Assembly: GCF_023515955.1 (NCBI RefSeq)
Contig: NZ_CP097322.1
Location: forward strand, 4,822,501-4,886,500
From: Streptomyces sp. RerS4
GTDB lineage: Bacteria; Actinomycetota; Actinomycetes; Streptomycetales; Streptomycetaceae
Reading direction: 5' to 3'
Length of the DNA: 64,000 bases
The stretch's first letter is position 1, and the number at the start of each line of letters is the position of its first letter. The translations under genes were made by a program, and so were the position numbers. Positions 1 through 9,415 of this stretch are shown here, piece by piece. The notes beneath the pieces were generated by a model, which had not been told where the DNA came from, did no database searches, and worked only from the letters and a program-made list of their open reading frames with translations.

Positions 1-131
1 GCGCCGAGCGCGCCATGGACGAACTGCCGCCGCCCGGCGACCAACACGCCACGGCCCGCCGCGCCCTCGATCGGGAACGCCGCGCCTGGTACGCGGCACA
101 CCCCGAACTGGCCCCGTCCCGACACGGCTGA
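1..131 (+). CDS. C-terminal end of an unidentified protein (partial)
   Basis: The third forward frame is open from the window edge to a TGA at 129-131 and gives 42 residues ending in PELAPSRHG. The fragment is charged and helical-looking (AERAMDEL...RRALDRERRAWY) with normal Streptomyces codon use. It lies 156 bp upstream of the FxsT-like gene on the same strand, so it could be another member of an FxSxx-COOH type cluster (for example FxsB or FxsC). That is only a guess from position, because no motif is visible. Confidence 0.55.
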   Translation, partial: AERAMDELPPPGDQHATARRALDRERRAWYAAHPELAPSRHG

Positions 132-168
132 GGAACCCCGCGGCTGCGGTACCTTTCAATCCCGCACC

Positions 169-218
169 GCACCGCACCGTCACCGCGGCGCCCGCACCGC
201 ACCGTCACCGCGGCGCCC
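169..218. repeat. Two perfect 25-bp tandem repeats
   Basis: A 25-bp unit beginning GCACCGCACCGTCACC and ending GGCGCCC occurs twice without mismatch at 169-193 and 194-218, followed by a partial third start. It lies in the leader of the TIR/NB-ARC/TPR gene. It could be simple slippage or a regulator-binding array; nothing in the sequence decides between them. Confidence 0.8.
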
Positions 219-287
219 GCACCACAGCGCCCCGCCCCACCCCCTCCCACTCCAGTCCACCGCCGGGATTCCAGGGAGACGGCAGCC

Positions 288-3200
288 ATGACCGTTACCG
301 GTACGCGTCACGACCGCGACGGAGCCGCCCAGCCGCAGCGCTTCGTCATCAGCTTCGCGGGCTTCAACCGGCCCTGGGCCGCGTGGATCGCCCACCGCCT
401 GGAGGAGCACGGCCACCGCGTCGTCCTCGAACGCTGGGACCCCCAGAGCAGCCCCGGTCTGACCGAGGCCCTCGACGACCTGGCACGGGCCGGCGGCCGG
501 ATCCTCCTCGTCCTCAGCGAGCGCTACTTCTCCCTCGCCGCACAGGCCGACGACGAGTGGAACACCGCCCTGCGCACCGTCACCGAGGCCCACCCCGACC
601 GGTTCGCCGCCGTCTGCCTCACCGACGCCCCGCTGCCCAGCGCCGTCGCCGCGCTGGAGAAGACCGACCTGTGGGGCCTGGACGCCTACGAGGCCGAGTA
701 CCGCGTGCTGCGCCGGCTGGAGTTGCCCACCGACCGCATCGGCACGGAGTCCGGCCGGCGCGGGCCCCGCTTCCCCAACGACCCGCCCGAGGTCTGGGGC
801 CGCGTCCCGCGCCGCAATCCCCGCTTCACCGGCCGCAACGACGTCATCGGCCGGCTGCGGGCCGCCCTCACCGAAGCCCCGCCCGGCGCCTCCACCGTCA
901 CGCTGCTCGGCCTGTCCGGCGTCGGCAAGACCCAGGTCGCCACCGAGTACGCCTACCGCTTCGCCTCCGAGTACGACGTCGTCTGGTGGGTGCCCGCCGA
1001 GGACCGGCCCACCCTGCGCGAACGCCTCGCCGACCTCGCGCCCGCCCTCGGCCTGCCGCTCGGCGCCGGCAGCTACGGCGAGCAGATCCGGACCGTCCTG
1101 GAGGCACTGCGGCGCGGGTCCCCGTACCACCGCTGGCTGCTCGTCTTCGACGGCTGCGACCACCCCGACGACCTCACCGACCTCCTGCCCTCCGGCGCCG
1201 GCGACGTGATCATCACTTCCCGCAACCGCGAGTGGGCCACCCGCCACACCAGCCTCGTCGAGGTCCCCCTCTACGCCCGCCCCGAGTCGATCACCTTCAT
1301 CCGCCGCCGGGCCCGCCGGCTCACCGGGGAAGAGGCCGACCAACTCGCCGAGGCCCTGGAGGACTACCCCCTGGCCCTCGACCAGACCGCCGGCTGGCTC
1401 GCCGACTCCCCGATCGGCGTCGGCGAGTACCTGAACCTCCTGCAACGCCGGCTCGACTCCCACGAGGCCGTCACCCTCTCCGACGACTACCCGCTGCCCT
1501 TCCCGACCGCGCTGGCGATACTCCTCAACAACGTCCGCGAGAACTTCCCCGACGCCCTCGCCCTGCTGCGGCTGTTCGTGTTCTTCGCGCCCGGCCGGGT
1601 CCCGCTGCGCCTGCTGCGCGAGTTCCCCGCCGACGACGTACCCGAACACCTCGCCGGCATCGTCAACGACCAGATCCGCTGGAACGCCGCCCTCAACAAG
1701 CTCGTCCAGTTCTCCGTCGTCCGCCTGGAGTACTCCGACCTCTCCGTCGAGGAGGGCGGCGGCCTGGAAACCGTCCAACTGCACCGCATGGTCCACAACA
1801 TCGTCCGCGAGAACCTCGCCGAGGACGAGGCCGCACAGCTCTCCCGCGCCGTCCGCCAGGTCCTCGCCGCCGCCGACCCCGGCCGCCCCACCGACTCCCG
1901 GCTGTGGCCCCGCTACGCCGAACTCGTCCCGCACCTGGAATCCGCCGGGGTCCTCACCAGCAGCAACCCCCGCATCCAGAACTTCCTCCTGCACTGCCTG
2001 CGCTACCTGATCCTCGCCGGCGAGTACCACACCTGCCTGCGCCTGGCCACCCGCACCGACGCCGTCTGGCGGGCCATGCTCGGCGACGACCACGACCAGG
2101 TCCGCGAACTCAGCTACCACTACGGCGGCGCCCTGCGCATGCTCGGACACTTCCGACAAGCCGAACAACTCGCCCGCCAGGTCGCCGACCGACTCCTCGC
2201 CGAACGCGGCGACCGCGACCTCGAAACCCTGCGCGCCACCAGCACCTACGCCGGCGTCCTGCTCGGCACCGCCAAGTTCGACCAGGCCCGCGTTCTGCTG
2301 GAGCACGCCTTCGCCACCTACCGCGAACTCCTCGGCGAGGACGACGCCACCACCCTCGGCGCCCAGAACAACGTCGCCGTCGTCCTGCGCCTCCTCGGCC
2401 GCTACCAGGAGGCCTACGACACCGACCTCGACACCCTGCGCCGCCGCGAACGGGTCCTGCACGTCCGGCACATCGCCACCCTCTCCTCCGGCATCGGCTG
2501 CGCCATGGGACTGCGCCTCATGGGCCGCTACCGCGAAGCCCTCGCCCGCCAGGAACAGGGCCTCAAACTCAACACCCAGGTCCTCGGCGTCAACCACCCC
2601 CAGACCCTGCGCGCCGAACACAACCTCGGCATGTGCCTGCGCCGCTCCGGGGACATCACCGGCGCCGGAGCCCGCCTGCGCGGCGTCCTGGAACGCTCCA
2701 CCCGCGTCTTCGGCGCCGATTTCCCCTGGACCCTGATGGTCGCCTCCGACTACGCCACCTACCTGCGCGAATACGGGGACATCGAGGAAGCCCGCCGGAT
2801 CTCCGAGGAGGTGGTGCGCGGCTACCAGTCCCAACTCGGCCTCGCCCACCCCTACAGCATCGGCACCGTCGGCAACCTCGCCCTGGTCCTGCGCGCCCAG
2901 GGCGAACGGGTCGAGGCCCTCAACCTCGCCGAACAGGCCCTCGTCGGCATGCGCGGCGCCCTCGGCGAACGCCACCCCTGGACCCTCGGCTGCGCCCTCA
3001 ACGCCACCGGGCACCGCAACATCACCGGCCGCCTCGACGACGCCCTGACCCTGAGCCGCGAAACCCTGCGCGGAGCCGAACAGGTCCTGGGCCCCGACCA
3101 CCCCATGGCCCTCAGCGCACGGACCGCGCTCGCCGCCGACCTGCGCTCCGTACGCGAGGACGCGGAGGCCGCCAAGCACGAGGACGCCGCCCTCAAAGCC

Positions 3201-3290
3201 CTCACCCGCACCCTGGGCCCCCAACACGTCCACACCGTCTCGGCCCGCCAACAGGCCCGCCCCTACTGGGACTTCGAACCCCAGCCGTAG
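288..3290 (+). CDS. TIR/NB-ARC/tetratricopeptide-repeat protein (FxsT-like STAND NTPase)
   Basis: This 1000-residue protein has three modules. Residues about 18-145 are TIR-like (RFVISFAGFNRPW, strand ILLVLSERY, and an EW at E90-W91 where the TIR NADase glutamate is expected). Residues about 180-480 form an NB-ARC/STAND NTPase with Walker A GLSGVGKT (208-215), Walker B LLVFDGCD, the TSR sensor motif and a GLPLA-like DYPLALDQTAGWL. The remainder is a long array of TPR units of the LGxDHPxTLxxxxNLA type. Family knowledge: such proteins oligomerise on sensing a trigger, and the Streptomyces FxSxx-COOH peptide-modification systems include a related TPR protein, FxsT. No FxsA-type peptide gene is visible beside it, so a peptide-system or a defence role is inference. 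The ATG lies at the end of a GGGAGACGGCAGCC leader. Confidence 0.85.
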   Translation: MTVTGTRHDRDGAAQPQRFVISFAGFNRPWAAWIAHRLEEHGHRVVLERWDPQSSPGLTEALDDLARAGGRILLVLSERYFSLAAQADDEWNTALRTVTEAHPDRFAAVCLTDAPLPSAVAALEKTDLWGLDAYEAEYRVLRRLELPTDRIGTESGRRGPRFPNDPPEVWGRVPRRNPRFTGRNDVIGRLRAALTEAPPGASTVTLLGLSGVGKTQVATEYAYRFASEYDVVWWVPAEDRPTLRERLADLAPALGLPLGAGSYGEQIRTVLEALRRGSPYHRWLLVFDGCDHPDDLTDLLPSGAGDVIITSRNREWATRHTSLVEVPLYARPESITFIRRRARRLTGEEADQLAEALEDYPLALDQTAGWLADSPIGVGEYLNLLQRRLDSHEAVTLSDDYPLPFPTALAILLNNVRENFPDALALLRLFVFFAPGRVPLRLLREFPADDVPEHLAGIVNDQIRWNAALNKLVQFSVVRLEYSDLSVEEGGGLETVQLHRMVHNIVRENLAEDEAAQLSRAVRQVLAAADPGRPTDSRLWPRYAELVPHLESAGVLTSSNPRIQNFLLHCLRYLILAGEYHTCLRLATRTDAVWRAMLGDDHDQVRELSYHYGGALRMLGHFRQAEQLARQVADRLLAERGDRDLETLRATSTYAGVLLGTAKFDQARVLLEHAFATYRELLGEDDATTLGAQNNVAVVLRLLGRYQEAYDTDLDTLRRRERVLHVRHIATLSSGIGCAMGLRLMGRYREALARQEQGLKLNTQVLGVNHPQTLRAEHNLGMCLRRSGDITGAGARLRGVLERSTRVFGADFPWTLMVASDYATYLREYGDIEEARRISEEVVRGYQSQLGLAHPYSIGTVGNLALVLRAQGERVEALNLAEQALVGMRGALGERHPWTLGCALNATGHRNITGRLDDALTLSRETLRGAEQVLGPDHPMALSARTALAADLRSVREDAEAAKHEDAALKALTRTLGPQHVHTVSARQQARPYWDFEPQP

Positions 3291-3331
3291 GCAGCCGGAA
3301 GGCCCGGCCCCCCACCGAGCTTGGGTTCTAG

Positions 3332-3346
3332 TGGTCGTCGCAACAC
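3332..3346 (+). repeat. Left terminal inverted repeat of the IS30-like element
   Basis: TGGTCGTCGCAACAC directly follows CTAG and matches the inverted right end at all but two positions near the tip. It lies 18 bp upstream of the transposase GTG start. Confidence 0.7.
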
Positions 3347-3364
3347 CCCAGCTCAGGGGATGCG

Positions 3365-4594
3365 GTGGACTTCAAGATCCGGGAGATCCGAACGGCTCAG
3401 GGGCCGAAGAAGCTTCTGCGTGAGCGGGAGACATACTTCCGGCTCATGCAGCAGGGCTTCAGCAACGAGCACGCATGCCAGATCGTTGGCATCAACGCGA
3501 AGACCGGGCGCCGGTGGCGCAACGGTCGGCGCGCGGACCGCAAGCAGAAGGCGGCACCACCGGTACGACCCGTGGTGCCGCCTTCTGGTGCGTCCAGATA
3601 CCTGCGTGAGGACGAACGGATTTACATCGCCGATCGGCTTCGGGAGAAAGCGTCGATCCGTGCGATAGCCGCCGAGCTGGGCCGCAGTCCGTCCACGGTC
3701 AGCCGGGAGATCCGCCGCAACCGAACGAACGGGACCCGCGGCCTGTGGCACTACCGGCCCTACGCCGCCCAGGCCCGCGCCGATGCCCGCAGGCCACGCC
3801 CCAAGCCGGGGAAGATCAGCCAGAACCCTGAACTGCGGGGCTTCCTCCAGGCGTGCCTGGACAGGCGATGGAGCCCGCAGCAGATCTGCCAGGCTCTCCG
3901 AGCGACGTTCCCTGACCGACCGGAGATGCACGTGGTCCACGAGACCGTCTATCAAGCCCTTTACGTCCAGGGCCGAGGTGAACTGCGCCGCGAGGTCGCC
4001 CGCGCTCTGTGCTCGGGACGCACCCGCCGCAAGCCCCAGCGGCAGGCCAACTGCCGCCAGCCCCGCTTCAAGGACCCCATGGCCATGATCAGCGACCGGC
4101 CCGCCGAAGCAGAAGACCGGGCGGTGCCCGGACACTGGGAAGGCGACCTGATCATCGGCAAGGACAGTGGCTCCGCCATCGGAACCCTCGTCGAGCGTTC
4201 CACCCGCTACGTGATGCTCCTGCATCTGCCGAACGGCCGCAGCACCGAACTCGTCCGCGACGCCTTGGTCGACACGGTCAAGACCCTGCCGGCCCATCTG
4301 AAGCGATCCCTGACCTGGGACCAGGGCAGCGAGATGGGCCGACACCGCGAATTCACCCTCGCCACAGACATCCCGGTCTACTTCTGTGACCCGGCAAGCC
4401 CCTGGCAGCGAGGCTCGAACGAGAACACCAACGGCCTGCTACGGCAGTACTTCCCCAAGGGCACCGACCTCTCGGTCCACTCTCGCGAACACCTCGATGC
4501 GGTCGCGGCTGAGCTGAACGGCCGACCTCGCAGGACCCTCGACTGGGCAACCCCCGCTGCGCGTCTGCGTGAGCTGACAGCTTCCCTGAGCTGA
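3365..4594 (+). CDS. IS30 family transposase
   Basis: The 409-residue protein has the layout of IS30 transposases. There are N-terminal helix-turn-helix segments (ACQIVGINAKTGRRWRNGR, then SIRAIAAELGRSPSTVSREI near residues 98-117). A DDE catalytic core follows: first Asp in HWEGDLIIGK, second in LTWDQGSEM, and Glu in PWQRGSNENTNGLLRQYFP. All three acidic residues and the family's PxxRGxxENxNGLxRQYxPKG block are present, so it should be active. The start is a GTG just inside the left terminal repeat, and the ORF shows no frameshift. It converges on the passenger gene with a 7-bp gap between stops. Confidence 0.95.
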   Translation: MDFKIREIRTAQGPKKLLRERETYFRLMQQGFSNEHACQIVGINAKTGRRWRNGRRADRKQKAAPPVRPVVPPSGASRYLREDERIYIADRLREKASIRAIAAELGRSPSTVSREIRRNRTNGTRGLWHYRPYAAQARADARRPRPKPGKISQNPELRGFLQACLDRRWSPQQICQALRATFPDRPEMHVVHETVYQALYVQGRGELRREVARALCSGRTRRKPQRQANCRQPRFKDPMAMISDRPAEAEDRAVPGHWEGDLIIGKDSGSAIGTLVERSTRYVMLLHLPNGRSTELVRDALVDTVKTLPAHLKRSLTWDQGSEMGRHREFTLATDIPVYFCDPASPWQRGSNENTNGLLRQYFPKGTDLSVHSREHLDAVAAELNGRPRRTLDWATPAARLRELTASLS

Positions 4595-4601
4595 TCTCCG
4601 C

Positions 4602-4979
4602 TTACCTGGGATCGTCACTGTCCCAGGGATAGACAAAGGCGCCGGGCTGGACCCCCCATGCGTTGAGCACGATGGTCAGGTCAGACTCGTCCAGGACGTC
4701 AGCGGACCTGATGAGGGCTGCGCCGATGTCGTAGTCGAAGCCCTCAATGCGTTCGCCGTCGTACTCCCAATGCTCAAGGCGGAAGCCGCGGTAAGCGTCA
4801 CTGCGGGCCCAGCCCTCGTCCCGAGCCTGGACATCGGGGTCCCTCTGCTCGGGTCGGATGTCCACGAATGCGCGGCGATCCGGCCGCGACGCCAGGACTT
4901 CCGTGACCAGCCTCCTGCCGAGGCGGAGCGCGGTCAGCTTGTCCGTCGGCCAGTCCGATCCCTCATCCATGAGGCCCAT
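4602..4979 (-). CDS. Hypothetical acidic protein, passenger of the IS30-like element
   Basis: The 125-residue product is not recognised. It begins MGLMDEGSDWPTDKLTALR, has a basic patch (LASRPDRRAF) and an acidic Asp-rich tail ending PWDSDDPR, and shows no signal peptide or membrane segment. The ATG is chosen because AGGA lies about 8 nt upstream; a second ATG three codons in is possible, while the longer reading frame to 5156 starts inside the hairpin and terminal repeat and is unlikely. It lies inside the predicted ends of the insertion element, convergent with the transposase, so it is probably a passenger gene. Confidence 0.6.
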   Translation of the reverse strand: MGLMDEGSDWPTDKLTALRLGRRLVTEVLASRPDRRAFVDIRPEQRDPDVQARDEGWARSDAYRGFRLEHWEYDGERIEGFDYDIGAALIRSADVLDESDLTIVLNAWGVQPGAFVYPWDSDDPR

Positions 4980-5087
4980 TGTGTTCCTGCCCGTGGAGGG
5001 CTGAGGAGCCGGGGCCGCACGGCGACCCCTGCCAGCACTCACCCCAGGGCCCATCGGAGCGAATAGTGCAAGCCTGAGGCCGACGCA

Positions 5088-5124
5088 GCAGTGGCTCGGC
5101 TGGAAATCCCAGCCGAGCCACTGC
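5088..5124. terminator. Perfect 16-bp hairpin near the right end of the IS
   Basis: GCAGTGGCTCGGCTGG at 5088-5103 pairs perfectly with 5109-5124 around a 5-nt loop (AAATC). There is no T-tract. It lies 32 bp inside the right terminal repeat, upstream of the passenger gene. It may insulate the element from outside transcription or be a recombinase recognition structure. Confidence 0.6.
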
Positions 5125-5156
5125 CTACACTGCTCGCCAGACACGCCAGTGATCAC

Positions 5157-5171
5157 GTGTTGCGACGATCC
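5157..5171 (-). repeat. Right terminal inverted repeat of the IS30-like element
   Basis: GTGTTGCGACGATCC is the inverted counterpart of the left end and is followed directly by CTAG. It lies about 55 bp beyond the stop of the sucA-like gene. Confidence 0.7.
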
Positions 5172-5228
5172 CTAGAATCCGTCGAGGGGGACCGGGCCTT
5201 TCCGTTGGTACGGGGTGCGACGCGGCGG

Positions 5229-8200
5229 CTACGCCTCGAAGACCTCGTTCAGCAGCAGCTGCTGCTCGGCCTGGTGACGCTTGGCCGAGCCGACCGCCGG
5301 GGACGAGCCGTGCGGGCGCGAGATGCGCCGCAGGCGCTCGCCCGCCGGGACCTCCGCGCCGACCGCCAGGTCGAGGTGGTCGATCAGGTTCAGCGCGATG
5401 AACGGCCACGCACCCTGGTTCGCCGGCTCCTCCTGCGCCCAGATGTACTTCGCCGCGTTCGGGAACTTGGCGATCTCCGCCTGGAGCTCCGCACCCGCGA
5501 GCGGGTACAGACGCTCGATGCGGATGATCGCGGTGTCCGTGATGCCGCGCTTCTCCCGCTCGGCCTCCAGGTCGTAGTAGACCTTGCCGGCGCAGAAGAC
5601 GACCTTGCGGACCGCGTTCGGGTCCACGGTCGAGTCGCCGATCACCGGGCGGAAGGAACCGCTGGTGAACTCCTCCGCCTTCGACGCCGCCGCCTTCAGA
5701 CGCAGCATCGACTTCGGGGTGAAGACGATGAGCGGCTTGTGGTGCGGGTTGTGGACCTGCCAGCGCAGCAGGTGGAAGTAGTTCGACGGCAGGGTCGGCA
5801 TGGCCACCGTCATGTTGTCCTGCGCGCACATCTGGAGGAAGCGCTCGGGACGCGCGGACGAGTGGTCCGGGCCCTGGCCCTCGTAGCCGTGCGGCAGGAG
5901 CAGCGTGACGCCGCTGGTCTGGCCCCACTTCTGCTCGGCCGAGGAGATGAACTCGTCGACGACGGTCTGCGCGCCGTTGACGAAGTCACCGAACTGGGCC
6001 TCCCAGAGGACCAGCGCGTCCGGACGGGCCAGCGAGTAGCCGTACTCGAAGCCCATGGCCGCGTACTCGGAGAGCAGCGAGTCGTAGACGTTGTAGCGCG
6101 CCTGGTCGTCCGCCAGGTACTGCAGCGGGGTGTAGTCCTCGCCCGTCTCCCGGTCGATGAGGACCGCGTGACGCTGACCGAAGGTGCCGCGGCGGGAGTC
6201 CTGGCCGGACAGCCGGACCGGGGTGCCCTCCATCAGCAGCGAACCGAAGGCCAGGGTCTCGCCCATGCCCCAGTCGATCGTGCCCTCGTCGATCATCGCC
6301 GCGCGGCGCTGCAGCTGCGGCAGCAGACGCGGGTGCACGGTGACGTGTTCGGGGATGTTGACCTGGGACTCGGCGATCCGCTTCACCACGTCCTGGGAGA
6401 TCGCGGTGTTCACCGGGACGGGGAACTCCTGCGCGGTCTGCGCGGGAGTCACCGGAGCGCCGGCGGCGGGCTGCGTGGCGGCCTCGCGGACCTCCGCGAA
6501 GACCTTCTCCAGCTGGCCCTGGAAGTCCTGGAGCGCCTGCTCGGCCTCTTCCAGGGTGATGTCGCCACGACCGATGAGGGACTCGGTGTACAGCTTGCGC
6601 ACCGAGCGCTTCTTGTCGATCAGGTCGTACATCAGCGGCTGGGTGAACGCCGGGTTGTCCGACTCGTTGTGACCGCGGCGGCGGTAGCAGATGAGGTCGA
6701 TGACCACGTCCTTGTTGAACGCCTGGCGGAACTCGAAGGCGAGCCGCGCGACGCGGACCACGGCCTCCGGGTCGTCGCCGTTCACGTGGAAGATCGGCGC
6801 CTCGATCATGCGGGCCACGTCGGTCGCGTACATCGACGAACGCGAGGACTCCGGGGCGGCGGTGAAGCCGACCTGGTTGTTGATGACGACGTGGACGGTA
6901 CCGCCGGTGCGGTAGCCGCGCAGCTGCGACATGTTCAGCGTCTCGGCGACGACACCCTGGCCGGCGAAGGCCGCGTCACCGTGCAGGGCGACCGGCAGGA
7001 CCGTGAAGTCCGTGCCGCCCTTGTTGATGATGTCCTGCTTGGCGCGGGCGACACCCTCCAGGACCGGGTCGACGGCCTCCAGGTGCGAGGGGTTCGCGAC
7101 GAGCGAGACCTTGATCTGCTCCCCGTCCAGGCCCGTGAAGGTGCCCTCGGCGCCCAGGTGGTACTTGACGTCGCCGGAGCCGTGCATGGACTTCGGGTCG
7201 AGGTTGCCCTCGAACTCGCGGAAGATCTGCGCGTACGACTTGCCGACGATGTTCGCGAGCACGTTCAGGCGGCCGCGGTGGGCCATGCCGATGACGACCT
7301 CTTCGAGGCGGGCCTCGGCGGCCGAGTCGATGACGGCGTCGAGCAGCGGGATGACGGACTCGCCGCCCTCCAGCGAGAACCGCTTCTGGCCGACGTACTT
7401 CGTCTGCAGGAAGGTCTCGAAGGCCTCCGCCGCGTTCAGCCGGCGCAGGATGCGCAGCTGCTCCTCGCGCTCCGGCTTGGAGTGCGGGCGCTCGATGCGG
7501 TCCTGGATCCAGCGGCGCTGCTTCGGGTCCTGGATGTGCATGAACTCGACGCCGGTGGTGCGGCAGTACGAGTCGCGCAGCACGCCGAGGATGTCGCGCA
7601 GCTTCATCATCGACTTGCCGGAGAAGCCGCCGACCGCGAACTCGCGCTCCAGGTCCCACAGGGTGAGGCCGTGTTCGGTGATGTCGAGGTCGGGGTGCTT
7701 GCGCTGCTTGTACTCCAGCGGGTCGGTGTCGGCCATGACGTGGCCGCGGACCCGGTAGGAGTGGATCAGCTCGAAGACGCGGGCGGCCTTCGTGACGTCG
7801 TCGTCGTGCGAGGCGTCGATGTCCCGGTTCCAGCGGACCGGCTCGTACGGGATGCGCAGCGCCTCGAAGACGTCGTCGTAGAAGCCGTTCTCGCCGAGCA
7901 GCATGTTCGCGACGACGCGCAGGAACTCGCCGGAGGCCGCGCCCTGGATGACCCGGTGGTCGTAGGTCGAGGTCAGGGTCATGACCTTGGAGATGCCCAG
8001 CTTGTTCAGGGTGTCCTGCGAGGTGCCCTGGAACTCGGCCGGGTAGTCCATGGAGCCGACGCCCATGATGACGGACTGTCCGGGCATCAGGCGGGGCACG
8101 GAGTGGACGGTGCCCAGGCCGCCGGGGTTGGTCAGCGAGACGGTGACGCCGGTGAAGTCGTCCATCGTCAGCTTGCCGACGCGGGCGCGGCGGACGATGT

Positions 8201-9158
8201 CCTCGTACGCCTGCCAGAACTCGAAGAAGTTGAGCGTCTCGGCCTTCTTGATGCCGGCGACGACGAGCTGGCGGTCGCCGTTGGGCTTCACCAGGTCGAT
8301 CGCGAGGCCGAAGTTCACGTGCTCCGGCTTGACCAGGGTCGGCTTGCCGTCCTTCTCCGCGAAGGAGTAGTTCATCGACGGCATGGCCTTGATGGCCTGC
8401 ACCATCGCGTAGCCGATCAGGTGCGTGAAGGAGATCTTCCCGCCCCGGGCGCGCTTGAGGTGGTTGTTGATGACGATGCGGTTGTCGAACAGCAGCTTCA
8501 CCGGGACGGCGCGGACGGACGTGGCCGTCGGGACGTCGAGGGAGGCGTTCATGTTCTTCGCCACGGCGGCGGCGGGGCCGCGGAGCGTCACCAGCTCGGG
8601 GCCGGCAGGGGCCTCGGTGGAGGGCGCGGCCTTCGGGGCGGCGGGAGCGGCGGCGGCCGGAGCCGGAGCCTGAGGGGCAGCGGCCGGTGCGGCGGCCGGG
8701 GCCTGGGAGGTGACAGTCACAGCAGGGGCACCAGAGGGGGTGGCAGGAGCAGGGGCAGGAGCTGACACGGGCGCAGAGGTCGGCGCGACGGGAGACGTGG
8801 GCGCGGCGTCAGCCGCTCCGGTGGAGCCGGTGCTTGCACCGGCGCTCGCCGCCCCCGTGGCGGCGGCGTCGATCGCCTGCGTGACCCCGGCGGCGGAAGG
8901 AGCGGCCTGTGCGGAGGCGCCCCCCGTCGTCGCGGGCTTCTCGGGACCGTCCGACTTCACCGGAGCGCCAGCGCCCCCCGGCTTGTAGTCGGCGAAGAAG
9001 TCCCACCAGGCCCGGTCGACCGAGTTCGGGTCCTGGAGGTACTGCTGATAGATCTCGTCGACGAGCCACTCGTTCGCACCGAAGCCTGAGGCAGGGGTCT
9101 TCCCGCCTTCTGCTGATTCGGTCGTGGTGGTCGGGTTACTGGGGGACTGTGGCGACAC
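5229..9158 (-). CDS. sucA: Multifunctional 2-oxoglutarate dehydrogenase, fused E2 catalytic and E1 domains (Kgd/OdhA type)
   Basis: The roughly 1309-residue protein is the actinobacterial fusion. A short N-terminal SucA-like segment ([28 protein letters not shown]) is followed by an Ala/Pro-rich linker. Next comes an E2 succinyltransferase core with the [14 protein letters not shown] active-site motif, then a full E1 dehydrogenase with the thiamine-diphosphate site ([19 protein letters not shown]) and the C-terminal [14 protein letters not shown]. It decarboxylates 2-oxoglutarate in the TCA cycle and passes the succinyl group to a lipoyl carrier. The GTG start giving VSPQSPSN follows AGAGGG; a GTG nine codons upstream (9185) lacks a Shine-Dalgarno sequence. 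The gene follows a two-component system on the same strand after a 257-bp gap, so it probably has its own promoter. Confidence 0.97.
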   Translation of the reverse strand: MSPQSPSNPTTTTESAEGGKTPASGFGANEWLVDEIYQQYLQDPNSVDRAWWDFFADYKPGGAGAPVKSDGPEKPATTGGASAQAAPSAAGVTQAIDAAATGAASAGASTGSTGAADAAPTSPVAPTSAPVSAPAPAPATPSGAPAVTVTSQAPAAAPAAAPQAPAPAAAAPAAPKAAPSTEAPAGPELVTLRGPAAAVAKNMNASLDVPTATSVRAVPVKLLFDNRIVINNHLKRARGGKISFTHLIGYAMVQAIKAMPSMNYSFAEKDGKPTLVKPEHVNFGLAIDLVKPNGDRQLVVAGIKKAETLNFFEFWQAYEDIVRRARVGKLTMDDFTGVTVSLTNPGGLGTVHSVPRLMPGQSVIMGVGSMDYPAEFQGTSQDTLNKLGISKVMTLTSTYDHRVIQGAASGEFLRVVANMLLGENGFYDDVFEALRIPYEPVRWNRDIDASHDDDVTKAARVFELIHSYRVRGHVMADTDPLEYKQRKHPDLDITEHGLTLWDLEREFAVGGFSGKSMMKLRDILGVLRDSYCRTTGVEFMHIQDPKQRRWIQDRIERPHSKPEREEQLRILRRLNAAEAFETFLQTKYVGQKRFSLEGGESVIPLLDAVIDSAAEARLEEVVIGMAHRGRLNVLANIVGKSYAQIFREFEGNLDPKSMHGSGDVKYHLGAEGTFTGLDGEQIKVSLVANPSHLEAVDPVLEGVARAKQDIINKGGTDFTVLPVALHGDAAFAGQGVVAETLNMSQLRGYRTGGTVHVVINNQVGFTAAPESSRSSMYATDVARMIEAPIFHVNGDDPEAVVRVARLAFEFRQAFNKDVVIDLICYRRRGHNESDNPAFTQPLMYDLIDKKRSVRKLYTESLIGRGDITLEEAEQALQDFQGQLEKVFAEVREAATQPAAGAPVTPAQTAQEFPVPVNTAISQDVVKRIAESQVNIPEHVTVHPRLLPQLQRRAAMIDEGTIDWGMGETLAFGSLLMEGTPVRLSGQDSRRGTFGQRHAVLIDRETGEDYTPLQYLADDQARYNVYDSLLSEYAAMGFEYGYSLARPDALVLWEAQFGDFVNGAQTVVDEFISSAEQKWGQTSGVTLLLPHGYEGQGPDHSSARPERFLQMCAQDNMTVAMPTLPSNYFHLLRWQVHNPHHKPLIVFTPKSMLRLKAAASKAEEFTSGSFRPVIGDSTVDPNAVRKVVFCAGKVYYDLEAEREKRGITDTAIIRIERLYPLAGAELQAEIAKFPNAAKYIWAQEEPANQGAWPFIALNLIDHLDLAVGAEVPAGERLRRISRPHGSSPAVGSAKRHQAEQQLLLNEVFEA

Positions 9159-9415
9159 GGCGGCAACCGCCCTCTTCCGCTTCACAAGGTATGGACAGCG
9201 GGAATAAAGGCTACGCCTCCCGGACGGTGTGATGCAGGCCGGGCGGTACTTCCGTCGTGCAGGTCACACCGAACGGCGGGTTTCGCCGCCTGGAATGGCG
9301 GGAAACCAGCCTGGTTCGGGTAGGGAACAGCCAGGTTGCGGCCCCCTGGCTTCGCACCCCTGACGATCGCGGGCACATGTGGCCGAGATCATGTCCTTAC
9401 GACTCGAACCCTACG

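Larger units (their letters stand above)
3332..5171 (+). mobile_element. IS30-like insertion sequence with passenger gene, 1.84 kb
   Basis: The left end (3332-3346, TGGTCGTCGCAACAC) and right end (5157-5171) are imperfect inverted repeats with 12 consecutive matches (TCGTCGCAACAC). Both ends are flanked by CTAG (3328-3331 and 5172-5175), so the empty site would read TTCTAGAATCC, consistent with a 4-bp target duplication. The element carries a full-length IS30-type transposase. It is longer than ordinary IS30 members (about 1.0-1.25 kb) because of a 575-bp right segment holding an opposite-strand gene and a perfect hairpin. Codon use is less GC-extreme than in the neighbours. Confidence 0.75.

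Noticed and set aside
180-3251. A 1023-residue open frame on the minus strand over the TIR-NB-ARC-TPR gene
   Set aside because: It is antisense to a gene with intact domains, is composed of Gly/Ala/Glu/Val low-complexity sequence, and arises because stops are rare at this GC content.
4602-5156. Long 184-codon version of the passenger gene starting at 5156
   Set aside because: That start sits at the right terminal repeat and reads through the perfect hairpin; ATG 4979 has a proper ribosome site.
5091-8765. A 1224-codon open frame on the plus strand across the sucA gene
   Set aside because: It starts inside the IS hairpin, has no domain, and mirrors the sucA codons.
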